Shown: positions 28,533 through 38,112 of the stretch, piece by piece
Layout: the number at the start of each line of letters is the position of its first letter
Numbering within the stretch: the stretch's first letter is position 1
DNA from: Thalassotalea ponticola
GTDB lineage: Bacteria > Pseudomonadota > Gammaproteobacteria > Enterobacterales > Alteromonadaceae
Assembly: GCF_041379045.1 (NCBI RefSeq)
Contig: NZ_CP166871.1
Span: 2,108,001-2,172,000 of the forward strand
Reading direction: 5' to 3'
DNA: 64,000 bases
The notes under the pieces: generated by a model
Databases searched by the model: none
Told to the model about the DNA's origin: nothing
What the model saw: only the letters and a program-made list of their open reading frames with translations
Made by a program: the position numbers and the translations under genes

Positions 28533-30650
28533 ATGTTCGCAGAATTTAGCAACGAAGATTATTTTTCTCGCCACCTCAGTTGGCTTGCATTTAATGCACG
28601 CGTACTGCAAGAAGCACAAGACTCGCGCAATCCAAGCATTGAACGATTGCGTTTTCTCGGTATTTTCTCCAATAACCAAGACGAATTTTTTCGGGTAAAA
28701 GTGTCTGATATCAAGCGTAATGCGTTACTGCAAAAAGCCGCCGGTAATGAGCTAGCCGTAGAACAATACCAGCGCTTATTACAGCAAATCGAACAACAGG
28801 TATTAGCATTTAACACATTGTTTAATCAAGCTTATAACGACATCTGCCACGACTTAAAACAACAGGGCTTGGAGATTATCGATCACAGCATGCTCAGTGA
28901 TTTTCACCGGCAATGGCTTAAACAGTATTTCGATGCCCAAGTTCTCCCCTATATACAACCACTGATCGTTAGTAAAAACATTGATTTTCAGCATGTCATT
29001 GAAGATCACATCACTTATCTATTTGTCGAAATTCAGTGCCAAGAGCAACGTCAGTACGCGGCGATTGATGTACCGATAAAAGACAGTGAACGCTTTGTCT
29101 TACTGCCGCAAGAAAAAGACAGCAAGAGACAGAAAATCATCTTACTCGACGATGTCATTTGTTATGCCTTACCCAGAATATTTAGCGGTTTGTTTGAGTT
29201 TGACAAGTTACAGGCGTACTCGTTTAAAATCACTCGCGACGCGGAGTACTATCTCAGCGAAGACGATATTGATGACTCGATCTTAGTGAAAATGTCTAAA
29301 GGTATTAAGCAGCGCTTGCACACTGAGCCCGTGCGTGTTGTACGCGATCAAGATATGCCTCTTAGGATGGAAAAAAAGCTAAAAAAACTACTCGGCTTTA
29401 CCAATTATGACACCACTTTACCCGGCAGTCGCTATCGCAATTTCAGAGACTTTATTAGCTTTCCCAATTTCAATAAACCCGAGCTGTGTTATCAACCTTG
29501 GCAACCTATGATATGCGGTGATTTCACTCGCTTTACCACGGTTTTCGAAGCCATTTCAGATAAAGACATCTTGCTGCATTACCCCTATCATTCATTCAAC
29601 CACTTTACCGAGTTTGTCCGCCAAGCGTCGTACGATCCAAGAGTGACATCAATAAAATTAAACATTTATCGAGTTGCGGCAAAGTCGCAAGTCATTGGCT
29701 CCCTGCTCGACGCGGTGCGCAATGGCAAAAAGGTTACCGTTAATGTTGAACTGCGCGCTCGCTTTGACGAAAGCAACAATATTGAGTGGTCTAAACGGAT
29801 GACCGATGCTGGGATAAAGGTGTTATTTGGTATCCCGTCACTGAAGGTACACTCTAAACTGTGCTTGGTGAACCGCCAAGAAAATGGTGAAATCGTTAAG
29901 TACGCGCAAATTAGTACCGGTAACTTTAACGAAGATACCGCCAAAATTTATACCGATTTTGCCTATTTCACCAAGAAACAACAAATTGCAGAAGAAGTTA
30001 ACAATGTGTTTAGATTCATCGAACACAGTTATAAGCAGTTTAACTTTGATCATTTACTGCTCTCGCCAATTAACCAAAGAGAACAACTCGAGCGCCTTAT
30101 CCAAAATGAAATCATTAACGCCAAGGCAAGCATACCTGCTTCTATCACCCTAAAACTCAATAATTTAGTCGACCAACGCTTGATTGATAAACTGTATCTC
30201 GCAAGCGCGGCAGGGGTGACGGTGCGATTGCTAATTCGCGGCATGTGCTCGCTAATAGCCGATCACCCAAAGGCCGGTAACAATATCACCGTAATCAGCG
30301 TGGTTGACCGCTATTTAGAACATTCGCGGGTGATGATTTTTTATGCCAACGGCGCCAATAAAGTATTTTTAAGTTCCGCTGACTGGATGACCCGAAATAT
30401 TGAAGATCGAGTTGAAGTGAGTGTGCCCATTTACGAAGATGACTTAAAGCAACAAATCATCGACATGGTGGAGTTTGGTTTTAACGACAATTGCAAGGCA
30501 CGCATTATTAACGCCTCACAAACAAATGATTACGTAACACAAGATGGTGATAAAGCGCGTTCTTCTCAGCAGCAAACGTATCTGTATTTAAAGGCATTAG
30601 AGCAGACCAAGTTAGTATCTGAGGATAAAAAATCTGCTAAAGCCAAATAA
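28533..30650 (+). CDS. ppk1: Polyphosphate kinase 1
   Basis: A 705-residue enzyme that reversibly makes long-chain polyphosphate from ATP, usually at the inner membrane. The four PPK1 domains are present: the N-terminal domain (YFSRHLSWLAFNARVL), the head domain, and two phospholipase D-like C domains. The autophosphorylated histidine is His440 in LKVHSKLCLV, and the second essential histidine is His597 in LEHSRVMIF. The RNFRDFISFPN loop and SIKLNIYRVA block are also typical. The ribosome site is weak. ppx follows 47 bases later, so the pair probably forms an operon for polyphosphate turnover. Confidence 0.96.
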   Translation: MFAEFSNEDYFSRHLSWLAFNARVLQEAQDSRNPSIERLRFLGIFSNNQDEFFRVKVSDIKRNALLQKAAGNELAVEQYQRLLQQIEQQVLAFNTLFNQAYNDICHDLKQQGLEIIDHSMLSDFHRQWLKQYFDAQVLPYIQPLIVSKNIDFQHVIEDHITYLFVEIQCQEQRQYAAIDVPIKDSERFVLLPQEKDSKRQKIILLDDVICYALPRIFSGLFEFDKLQAYSFKITRDAEYYLSEDDIDDSILVKMSKGIKQRLHTEPVRVVRDQDMPLRMEKKLKKLLGFTNYDTTLPGSRYRNFRDFISFPNFNKPELCYQPWQPMICGDFTRFTTVFEAISDKDILLHYPYHSFNHFTEFVRQASYDPRVTSIKLNIYRVAAKSQVIGSLLDAVRNGKKVTVNVELRARFDESNNIEWSKRMTDAGIKVLFGIPSLKVHSKLCLVNRQENGEIVKYAQISTGNFNEDTAKIYTDFAYFTKKQQIAEEVNNVFRFIEHSYKQFNFDHLLLSPINQREQLERLIQNEIINAKASIPASITLKLNNLVDQRLIDKLYLASAAGVTVRLLIRGMCSLIADHPKAGNNITVISVVDRYLEHSRVMIFYANGANKVFLSSADWMTRNIEDRVEVSVPIYEDDLKQQIIDMVEFGFNDNCKARIINASQTNDYVTQDGDKARSSQQQTYLYLKALEQTKLVSEDKKSAKAK

Positions 30651-30697
30651 TCCATCAACTACACTATATAGATTAGGGTATACCAGTATAAGTGACG

Positions 30698-32224
30698 ATG
30701 AGCGATAATGTTGAGACAACTATTGATAACCAAGATATAAACGCACATACCATTGCTGTGGCCGATCTCGGGTCGAATAGCTTTCACTTGGTGTTGGCGC
30801 GTATTGTCGCGAATGACGTGCAAATATTATTGCGAGAGAAAATCAAGGTGCGCCTTGCGCAAGGTCTTGACAGCGATCTCGTGCTGAGTGAAGAAGCCAT
30901 TAACAGAGGCTTAGAAACACTGGCCATTTTTGCCGACACGCTCAAAGGGTTTCATCCCGATCACGTTAATATCATTGCCACCTATACCCTAAGAGCAGCG
31001 GTCAATCGCAATGATTTTATCAAACGCGCAAAGTCGATATTACCCTACCCTATTCAAATCATTAGTGGCAAAGACGAAGCCCGTCTAATTTATTCAGGTG
31101 TGGCGCACAGTATGCACTTTACCGGTAAACGCTTGGTGATTGATATTGGCGGTGGGTCAACAGAATTTGCTCTTGGTCAACAGTTTGACACCTTGGCATT
31201 ATCCAGTCGCAATGTCGGATGCGTCAATTTAAGCAATGCCGTTTTCCCCGATGGTAAAATATCGAATAAGCGATTTAACAAAGCGCTAATGAAAGTTGAG
31301 CAGGAAATCCAACCTATCGTTGAACGATATCAACGCATTGGCTGGGATATATGCATAGGCACCTCAGGCACCGCATCGGCATTACTCGAAGCCGCGACGG
31401 CCAATGGGTATTGCGACAATACCCTCAGTCATTCAGCGTTGCTCAAACTCAAAAAGCGGTTATTAACGTTTAAGCATTTTGACGATATCGACCTTGACGG
31501 AATTAATGAAGATAGAAAAAGCGTTATTGTTGCCGGTTTAGCGGTCATGCTTGGTGCCTTCGAAATCCTGCAAATCAATGAGCTACAGTATAACGATAAG
31601 GCACTGCGCGAAGGAGCCTTATACGACATGGAAGACCAACTACAACAAGATGATATACGAGTGCGCAGTGTCGATAGCTTGATTGCACGTATGAATATCG
31701 ATACTGCCCAAGCCGATAGGGTTTGCTCAACCTGCTTTGACATACTCGAACAAGTCAAGTTGGATTGGCCATTTGACAGCATAACCGACGCAGCCAATAT
31801 ACTTATGTGGGCCGCTAAACTGCATGAAATAGGCTTACATATTAATTCATCCGCGGTAAACAAACACTCGGCTTACATTGTCAGCAACGCCGATTTACTT
31901 GGTTTCTCACAAGAAGAGCAACAGTTACTCACCTTACTAATTCGCTTTTATCGAAAAAAAATAAAGCCAGATGAGTTGGATGAATTTACCCTATTTATCG
32001 ATCGTGACGTGTGTCGCTTGTTGGCTATTTTTAGACTCGCGGTGCTGTTTAATCAAAAACGACAAAACCAGTTTCTCGCCGCCTACACAGTTAAAGCGAG
32101 TAAAAAGAAACTGACCATCACATTTACAGACAACTGGTTGCAAGAGCAACACTTGTTGAGCGCGGATTTACAGGATGAAAAAGCGGTGTTAGACGATATC
32201 GATATTATTTTGCAGGTGCGTTAG
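30698..32224 (+). CDS. ppx: Exopolyphosphatase
   Basis: A 508-residue Ppx/GppA phosphatase with the acetate-kinase-like fold: phosphate-1 motif VADLGSNSFHLV near residue 20, the YPIQIISGKDEARLIYSG block, and phosphate-2 motif VIDIGGGSTEFALG. A C-terminal HD-like domain contains AAKLHEIGLHINSSAVNKHSAYI. The enzyme removes terminal phosphate from polyphosphate. Similarity is to Ppx more than GppA because of this C-terminal region and the pairing with ppk1. A GTG at 30692 is also possible; I chose ATG at 30698. Confidence 0.94.
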   Translation: MSDNVETTIDNQDINAHTIAVADLGSNSFHLVLARIVANDVQILLREKIKVRLAQGLDSDLVLSEEAINRGLETLAIFADTLKGFHPDHVNIIATYTLRAAVNRNDFIKRAKSILPYPIQIISGKDEARLIYSGVAHSMHFTGKRLVIDIGGGSTEFALGQQFDTLALSSRNVGCVNLSNAVFPDGKISNKRFNKALMKVEQEIQPIVERYQRIGWDICIGTSGTASALLEAATANGYCDNTLSHSALLKLKKRLLTFKHFDDIDLDGINEDRKSVIVAGLAVMLGAFEILQINELQYNDKALREGALYDMEDQLQQDDIRVRSVDSLIARMNIDTAQADRVCSTCFDILEQVKLDWPFDSITDAANILMWAAKLHEIGLHINSSAVNKHSAYIVSNADLLGFSQEEQQLLTLLIRFYRKKIKPDELDEFTLFIDRDVCRLLAIFRLAVLFNQKRQNQFLAAYTVKASKKKLTITFTDNWLQEQHLLSADLQDEKAVLDDIDIILQVR

Positions 32225-32270
32225 GGTAAAACAAAGAAGGCTGGCTTGTGTCATCAATATCTATACGATT

Positions 32271-32447
32271 TTAACTGCCTTTGTGCTGCTCATGCGGCAG
32301 TTTTACCGGTTTGCACAAATAGCCTTTGGTGTGTGATGCTCTGGCGCAATCTTTACATATAAAACGCGGCTTATCGACAATATGCCACAATTCGTGCAAA
32401 TGTGCTTCGACTTCTTTTTTCTTCCACTTGCAAAGGGATTTTACCAT
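32271..32447 (-). CDS. Small four-cysteine protein, possible zinc ribbon
   Basis: A 58-residue frame on the minus strand, too short for most gene callers. It begins MVKSLCKWKKKEVEAHL and has cysteines at residues 6, 31, 34 and 45, including the pair CKDC, a layout suited to binding one zinc ion. It is basic and ends in a His/Lys-rich tail. I recall similar short proteins starting (M)xKSLCKWKK in other marine gammaproteobacteria, but I cannot verify this here. No good ribosome site is visible, and it is convergent with ppx. Codon use and the Cys pattern favour a real gene. Confidence 0.62.
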   Translation of the reverse strand: MVKSLCKWKKKEVEAHLHELWHIVDKPRFICKDCARASHTKGYLCKPVKLPHEQHKGS

Positions 32448-32509
32448 GGGGGATTCGCCTATTTGTGACCTTACTTAAGTCTAATACCAAATAGTGAAAA
32501 ACACCTATC

Positions 32510-32539
32510 AAGGATGACTAATTAATATCGGTCATCCTT
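32510..32539. terminator. Hairpin between the small Cys protein and the AdiC-like gene
   Basis: A perfect 9-bp stem AAGGATGAC / GTCATCCTT with a 12-base loop lies downstream of the minus-strand antiporter gene. There is no immediate T-run on either strand, so termination strength is uncertain. Confidence 0.5.
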
Positions 32540-32566
32540 TGCAACGCCAGCGGTAACAAAACCGTG

Positions 32567-33883
32567 TTATTCGCTAAACTCGTTACTCACCAAGCGTTGC
32601 GCTCGCCGCATCAAGGCATAAACAGGCAAACCGGCTATAAGCAATACACAGCCCCAAAATATGGCGTCAAAACCCGTATTTACAATAATCCAAGCGGAGA
32701 ACACAATGGCAAAGAGTGATACGCTAGCCGATGCAAAACTAAGTTTATGGCTTGCTTGTCCGCCGTAAAGCATCAAGGCGTGAATAATCGCACACACTAA
32801 ATACGGTAACAGACTGGTTAACGTGGACAGTAAAATAACAAACGTAAACTGTTCGACCAAGTTATCGCTGGCATTCATCAACACCAATGCCGAGACTAAT
32901 AATGACGATAAGATAATGGCGTTAGCGGGCACGCCATTTTTTGAAGTTTTGGCAAACACTCTAGGTAGTAGTGAATCTTTTGCCGCCGCCATAGGCACTT
33001 GCCCCACTACCAAGGTCCAACCGTTTAATGTACCAAAACACGAAACCACAGCAATAAATGCCACCGCGTAATAAGCCCACTGACCAAATAACAATGCAGC
33101 CGCATCTGCAAACGGTGCATTAGATTGTGCAAGTTGTTCGGGCGCAATTAAGCCAAGTACAGCAAACGTGCTGGGAATGTAAATACAGGCGGCAATTAAG
33201 GTTCCCAATAATGCGGCACGAGGGACATTCTTTTCAGGGCTCTCTACATCATTAGCGGGAATATTTGCCGACTCAAGACCTAAAAACGCCCACATGGTCA
33301 TGGCCGCCACCGATGATACTGCAGAAAAGATACTGTCACCCGAGCGATTAAACGGCTCAAAGTGCTGCTCTTGCATAAAGAACACGCCTACCACGGCGAT
33401 TGCGATCAGTGGGATCACTTTAGCTAACGTGGTCAACAGCTGTACTTGACCCGCCTCTTTAAGACCGAGCAAATTAACCCCCACTAAAATCCAGACAAAA
33501 GCGAGTGTTGCCAGGGTGGCGATAAGGTTATCAGCCGCCAAGATAGGGATAAATACCGACAAGTAACTGACTAACGCAAGCGCGATTGCCGCATTGGCCG
33601 TGACCACGCAAAACCAGTAGCCCCAAGCGACAATGTAGCCCATTAGATCGCCGAAATGATGCTGAGCGTATTTGTAAGGCCCACCCGAGCCACGGATCTG
33701 ACGCGCCAAACTGGCAAACACATAGGCTAGAGATAACGCCCCAAGCGCCGAGATAATCCAGCCAAATAAACTGATGCCGCCAAAGTTTGCTAATGCTGCT
33801 GGTAGTAAGAAGATGCCGCTACCGACCATGTTACCGGTAACTAATGAAGTGGTTGTCCAAAACCCTAATTTTTGCGTTGCCAT
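32567..33883 (-). CDS. APC family antiporter, AdiC-like
   Basis: A 438-residue transporter with about 12 membrane segments, close in length to the arginine/agmatine antiporter AdiC (445). The first helix holds the substrate-carboxylate motif GSGIFLLPAALA. The sixth-helix region MWAFLGLESANIPA has the Trp and Glu that in AdiC bind the arginine side chain and sense pH. The substrate is therefore probably a basic amino acid or polyamine, but no decarboxylase gene lies nearby. AGGG six bases before the ATG at 33883 decides the start over upstream in-frame codons. An 18-base palindrome lies about 220 bases upstream. Confidence 0.85.
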   Translation of the reverse strand: MATQKLGFWTTTSLVTGNMVGSGIFLLPAALANFGGISLFGWIISALGALSLAYVFASLARQIRGSGGPYKYAQHHFGDLMGYIVAWGYWFCVVTANAAIALALVSYLSVFIPILAADNLIATLATLAFVWILVGVNLLGLKEAGQVQLLTTLAKVIPLIAIAVVGVFFMQEQHFEPFNRSGDSIFSAVSSVAAMTMWAFLGLESANIPANDVESPEKNVPRAALLGTLIAACIYIPSTFAVLGLIAPEQLAQSNAPFADAAALLFGQWAYYAVAFIAVVSCFGTLNGWTLVVGQVPMAAAKDSLLPRVFAKTSKNGVPANAIILSSLLVSALVLMNASDNLVEQFTFVILLSTLTSLLPYLVCAIIHALMLYGGQASHKLSFASASVSLFAIVFSAWIIVNTGFDAIFWGCVLLIAGLPVYALMRRAQRLVSNEFSE

Positions 33884-34103
33884 ACCTTTCCCTAATTTAC
33901 TGCTAATCATTAACCTAACGCTATGCCCGTTTAAAATCAACAGCCAGGCAACAGTTAGTTAACAAATAAGAGAGGATTGGCGGTAGGTAATAGAGACCAA
34001 AAATCACTTGATGGCGAGCGCACATATATGGCTGAGGTTTGTACTGAGCAAAGGTTAAAACAGTCGAATTTTTATAATTTTTTTATTTAACCGTATCTTT
34101 TGT

Positions 34104-34121
34104 GTATTGTCTGGACAATAC
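34104..34121. promoter_or_regulatory. Operator-like palindrome upstream of the AdiC-like gene
   Basis: GTATTGTC and GACAATAC form a perfect 8-bp inverted repeat separated by two bases. Its form resembles dimeric repressor sites, for example of the GntR superfamily. It lies in the 315-base gap 33884-34198, which has no gene. A second inverted repeat, TCTGCTTCA / TGAAGCAGA (34139-34174), stands between it and the TPR-TonB gene end. Function is an inference. Confidence 0.4.
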
Positions 34122-34198
34122 CTGCATTAGATTTAACGTCTGCTTCAAGCCGCCTAAATGTCGCGTGAAGCAGAGTCATAATCTATCACTATCACCTT

Positions 34199-35287
34199 TT
34201 ATTCTGCCATTTTAAAGTCGAGCCGCACCGTTGTGTATGCTTGTATCGGCTTACCATCTTCAAATTTAGGTGCATAGCGCCATGTCTCGATTGCTGCCAA
34301 AGCTGACTTCTCAAACAAATGGCCACCATTAGACGCTAATATTTTTGGTTCCAAAACCATTCCGAATTCATTAACAGTAAAGCCTATATCCACCCACCCT
34401 GATTTCCCTTTGCGAGCATAATTAATTGGATATTTAGGACTGCGTCTAAACAACGGTGTTTGTTCTTGATCATCGAGCCAAGGTGTCATTGAACCAATGG
34501 CTATACAATGCTTCGTGGCTTGATCACTTTTTCCCGTATTTTCTAACGCGTCAATTAGAAATGCATGGGTACTAAGTTCTAGAGGGTGAGTTACACCGTC
34601 GAGAGATTCAAATACACGCAAATTAGCCTCAAAGAAATCAATCGCTTTGTTATACTTTTTTCGAGCCAAATAATATCTACCCGCCCAAAAATTAGCGCTA
34701 ACCACTCGCTTATCGTTTTCAGGTAAATTTTCAGTAAGATACTTTTGTGCTGCTAAAATAACATCACTTTTGCGAGAACCTAGACGAAGTAATGCTGCTC
34801 CTGCATCCAATTGAATTTGCGCATTAACATAAGGAAGTTCTTCTTCATGGTCCTTGGCAATAGCTAAAGCGTCAAGGTAATAATTTATCTCTTTTTCTAC
34901 TTTGAAGAGAGCTGATTGACCCAAAAGGATAAATATTTCTGCAAGCTCAATGGCATTTTCTCCATATTTACTTTTGAAAATATTTAATGTCGTTAAAAGT
35001 AGCTGCTCAGCTTGTTCCTCTTGATTGTTCTGGAGGTGTTCTCGCGCTAAAATTAAAGCTAAGTTTGCTGTATTGATATCTTTTTCGCCATAGAGTTGCT
35101 TGCCTAGCAGATAGGCCGCTTCAGCATGCTTAAATTGCGCATTTCTATCATTAGTTTCTAACGATTTTTGATATGAGTAATAGGCGGACTTAAACTGGGC
35201 GTTTAAGGTTTCGCCTGTGTTTGCATTAGTACTAAATGGTATAGTTGCTAGTATTACTAAAGATAAACAAGTCCGTTTTAAAATCAT
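34199..35287 (-). CDS. Periplasmic TPR protein with C-terminal TonB domain
   Basis: A 362-residue protein with a cleavable-looking signal peptide (residues 1-22, cut near STNA). Residues about 30-265 form tetratricopeptide-like helical pairs. Residues about 285-362 match the TonB C-terminal domain: SPKYPINYARKGKSGWVDIGF, then VNEFGMV, ASNGGHLFEKSALAAIETWRY and a final hydrophobic strand. Classical TonB has an uncleaved N-terminal helix joined to ExbB-ExbD; here the N-terminus looks like an ordinary signal peptide, so coupling to the proton motive force is doubtful. The gene is noticeably more AT-rich than its neighbours. It stands alone; no exbB, exbD or receptor gene is adjacent. Confidence 0.8.
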   Translation of the reverse strand: MILKRTCLSLVILATIPFSTNANTGETLNAQFKSAYYSYQKSLETNDRNAQFKHAEAAYLLGKQLYGEKDINTANLALILAREHLQNNQEEQAEQLLLTTLNIFKSKYGENAIELAEIFILLGQSALFKVEKEINYYLDALAIAKDHEEELPYVNAQIQLDAGAALLRLGSRKSDVILAAQKYLTENLPENDKRVVSANFWAGRYYLARKKYNKAIDFFEANLRVFESLDGVTHPLELSTHAFLIDALENTGKSDQATKHCIAIGSMTPWLDDQEQTPLFRRSPKYPINYARKGKSGWVDIGFTVNEFGMVLEPKILASNGGHLFEKSALAAIETWRYAPKFEDGKPIQAYTTVRLDFKMAE

Positions 35288-35520
35288 TTAAGTTCCTATT
35301 CCCCGAATATTCCAGGCTACAGTTGGTTAACTACCGTTGCGATAGATTCGCATTTTTAATGCTAATTGCGTCAATGTATTTTCTCCTCAAAAACGGCTAC
35401 TAATAATCGACAGCGGTGTTAGAGGCTCACAACAGTCACTCGCTACTATTTATTAATCAATAAGTTACGCTATAATTTTGGCCGATGCAAATTTCCATAT
35501 TCGACCGTTCACAAACAACT

Positions 35521-35721
35521 CTAACTCAATATATTTTGAGTATTTGGTTCCAATTTAATTTGTGCCAGTTCAGATCCTATGGCTTTGGTTTGTACTAAGA
35601 TTTCGTTTTCATCTAACGTTGGCATTTCAGCCTTACCTAAAACAAGACAGTGTGTCTTAGTTTGATATTGTTCCATCTCCCATCCGCCCGCTAAATGAAA
35701 AGGTAAGGTACCTATAACCAT
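35521..35721 (-). pseudogene. Possible remnant of a zinc-type alcohol dehydrogenase / quinone oxidoreductase
   Basis: A 66-codon frame whose middle (MEQYQTKTHCLVLGKAEMPT, then DENEILVQTKAIG) resembles the first 40 residues of medium-chain dehydrogenases, which have a similar beta-strand start and a VLV(R/K)VKAIG-like motif. The similarity stops abruptly and no continuation is visible in any frame downstream. It could be a decayed gene end or chance. It lies in the otherwise empty gap 35288-35878, which must also carry the promoters for both flanking genes. Confidence 0.35.
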
Positions 35722-35878
35722 CCCCGTTTGGGTTGAGGCTAAAATAATTTAATTGTGCAGTATATCAATCAGTTAAACCGGTCTATCGTTGAAACGAATT
35801 TTCATGTCAGGCTACTATTTACCCACTGTTTTTTAATGTTATGCTATGGATTGTTATTAACACCGCAAGGAGATGCTG

Positions 35879-37165
35879 ATGCAGGGTGCCAACTTAAAAT
35901 ATCGTCGTGACATGGGCATGCTGGGTGTATTTTTCATTGTCGTCAATGGCTTAATTGGGGCCGGTATTTTTGGACTACCTGAAGCACTCTATGCTGCTGT
36001 CGGCACCTTTTCACCTTGGTTATTACTTATTGGTGGACTACTGGTCATGACCATCGTTATCTGTTTTGCCGAACTGACGAAACTGACCGATAAGTCAGGC
36101 GGACCACAGCGCTATGTTAGTGATGCCTTTGGTCCCTACCCGGGCTTTATTGTTGGCTGGAACTTCTTTGCCGCCCGGTTGATCAGTCAAGGCGCCAATG
36201 TATTGGTTCTCGTCGCCTATGCCGCAGCGCTATTTCCAATTCTTAATGACGGTATTGCCAAAGTCATAGTGATCATTGCCTTACTCAGTACAATAACGTT
36301 TATCAACGTTATCGGTATAAAGCGCGCAGTCACCGTACTTGGTACGTTAACAGTGTTAAAGCTGTTACCTTTATTAGTATTGATGTTGTTCGGTATTTAT
36401 CACGCGTCTGTACACGGCTCTGTGGAACTTCCAAAATTTAGCGCCGTCGAGGGTGTTGCCCTTGCGGCGTTGTATGCCTTCGTCGGTTTTGAAAATGCAA
36501 CGATTCCAGCGGGTGAGACCAAAAACCCTCAACGGTCAATGCCCCACGCCTTGGTGCTTGGTCTTGCCATCGTAACCTTGTTCTATTTTGGCTTACAATG
36601 GGCCTACAGCTACAGCTCGATTGCAGGCAGTGGCTCTGAAGCGCCCCTGACCTCTTTGGCGGGTGAGTACGGTGGTAACATTGGCTCCCTGCTTATTGCT
36701 GGGACGATCGTCATCAGCGTCCTTGCCAACCTCACTGCAGGACACACCTCAGCGAGTCGAATGCCTCCAGCACTCGCCGATGATGGGCTATTACCTACCT
36801 GGTTTGGCAAGGTATCTCGTTGGGGTACACCTGCCAATTCGATTATATTTTTCGGTGCAGGGGCAATTTTGATCTCTCTTTGGGATGACTTTTTAGCGCT
36901 AGCCGCGGTAAGCACCTTAGCTCGGTTAATCGCTTATATCGGCTCGATAATAGCCTTACCCTCTCTTAGACAACGAGCAGGCAAGAGTCGGTTCAACACA
37001 ACCATTGTGCTAACCGCTCCAATAGCTTTAATCCTTAGTCTATGGGCAATGCTGCAAACCAATGTAACGCATTGGCAAACACTGGGCGGTGTTGCTTTGG
37101 TTGGCACCGCACTGTTTGTTATTGCTCGAATAAAACAACATCACCTTTGTTACGACGAAGGTTAG
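35879..37165 (+). CDS. APC family amino acid permease
   Basis: A 428-residue transporter with about 12 membrane segments. The first helix carries GLIGAGIFGLPEAL, the amino-acid-binding unwound segment of APC transporters, and FVGFENATIPAGETKNPQRSMP is the family block after helix six. The exact substrate cannot be told. Two ATG codons compete: 35873 directly touches the AAGGAG at 35867-35872, while 35879 is six bases after it, so 35879 is the likely start. A very small lipoprotein-like frame follows after two bases and may be in the same transcript. Confidence 0.87.
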   Translation: MQGANLKYRRDMGMLGVFFIVVNGLIGAGIFGLPEALYAAVGTFSPWLLLIGGLLVMTIVICFAELTKLTDKSGGPQRYVSDAFGPYPGFIVGWNFFAARLISQGANVLVLVAYAAALFPILNDGIAKVIVIIALLSTITFINVIGIKRAVTVLGTLTVLKLLPLLVLMLFGIYHASVHGSVELPKFSAVEGVALAALYAFVGFENATIPAGETKNPQRSMPHALVLGLAIVTLFYFGLQWAYSYSSIAGSGSEAPLTSLAGEYGGNIGSLLIAGTIVISVLANLTAGHTSASRMPPALADDGLLPTWFGKVSRWGTPANSIIFFGAGAILISLWDDFLALAAVSTLARLIAYIGSIIALPSLRQRAGKSRFNTTIVLTAPIALILSLWAMLQTNVTHWQTLGGVALVGTALFVIARIKQHHLCYDEG

Positions 37166-37167
37166 CT

Positions 37168-37254
37168 ATGCCGTACGCCCTATTCCTCATGTGCGCTTTA
37201 CTTTCATCTTGTGCCAACATTTCATCATATGGATATATGATTATGAAGGCGTGA
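37168..37254 (+). CDS. Candidate 28-residue lipoprotein
   Basis: A tiny frame beginning MPYALFLMCALLSSCANIS has a hydrophobic core and a good lipobox, LSSC, with the candidate lipid cysteine at residue 15. GAAGG stands six bases before its ATG and is the tail of the APC permease gene, which ends at 37165. After the cysteine only 13 residues remain, comparable to entericidin-type small lipoproteins, but I recognise no family. A strong terminator follows 26 bases later. Chance occurrence is possible. Confidence 0.45.
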   Translation: MPYALFLMCALLSSCANISSYGYMIMKA

Positions 37255-37280
37255 CGGAGCGGAGAACAAACGACAGATGC

Positions 37281-37310
37281 AAAAAAGCCGGCATAAAGCC
37301 GGCTTTTTCT
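37281..37310. terminator. Bidirectional terminator between APC permease and tRNA array
   Basis: The perfect stem AAAAAAGCCGGC / GCCGGCTTTTT has a 5-base loop. T-runs exist on both strands, so it can end the permease transcript and the minus-strand tRNA transcript. Confidence 0.92.
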
Positions 37311-37321
37311 CACTAAAGAAG

Positions 37322-37397
<76 letters not shown>

Positions 37398-37469
37398 GCT
37401 GAGATTAAATGCGAACATTTAATATGTGTTGTCATTAGCAATAACAACTGAAACCTAAGATAAAATAAG

Positions 37470-37545
<76 letters not shown>

Positions 37546-37631
37546 GCTGAGATTAAATGCGAGCATTTAATATGAGTTGTCATTAACAATAACAACTGAA
37601 ACCTAAGATAAAATATGTGTGATAAATAAAG

Positions 37632-37707
<76 letters not shown>

Positions 37708-37800
37708 ACAAAAATTACTGATTAATCAGTATACTTTGGTGTCTGATGGCTTACCATCGGGCACTAAGAACTTTCAAACTTTACTCATCAGAAAATAAGT

Positions 37801-37876
<76 letters not shown>

Positions 37877-37962
37877 ACAAAAATTACTGATTAACAGTAT
37901 ACTTTGGTGTCTGGTGGCTTACCACCGGGCACTAAGAACTTTCAAACTTACTTTCAAAAAAT

Positions 37963-38040
<78 letters not shown>

Positions 38041-38112
38041 GCAAAATTGATTATCAAAAACAATGACAAACAACTTCAACAACTCTAACGATGACAAGGT
38101 CACTAAGTAAAA

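Noticed and set aside
28417..28698. Open frame running into the 5' end of ppk1
   Set aside because: It is out of frame with ppk1, overlaps its first 166 bases, has no ribosome site and no recognised similarity.
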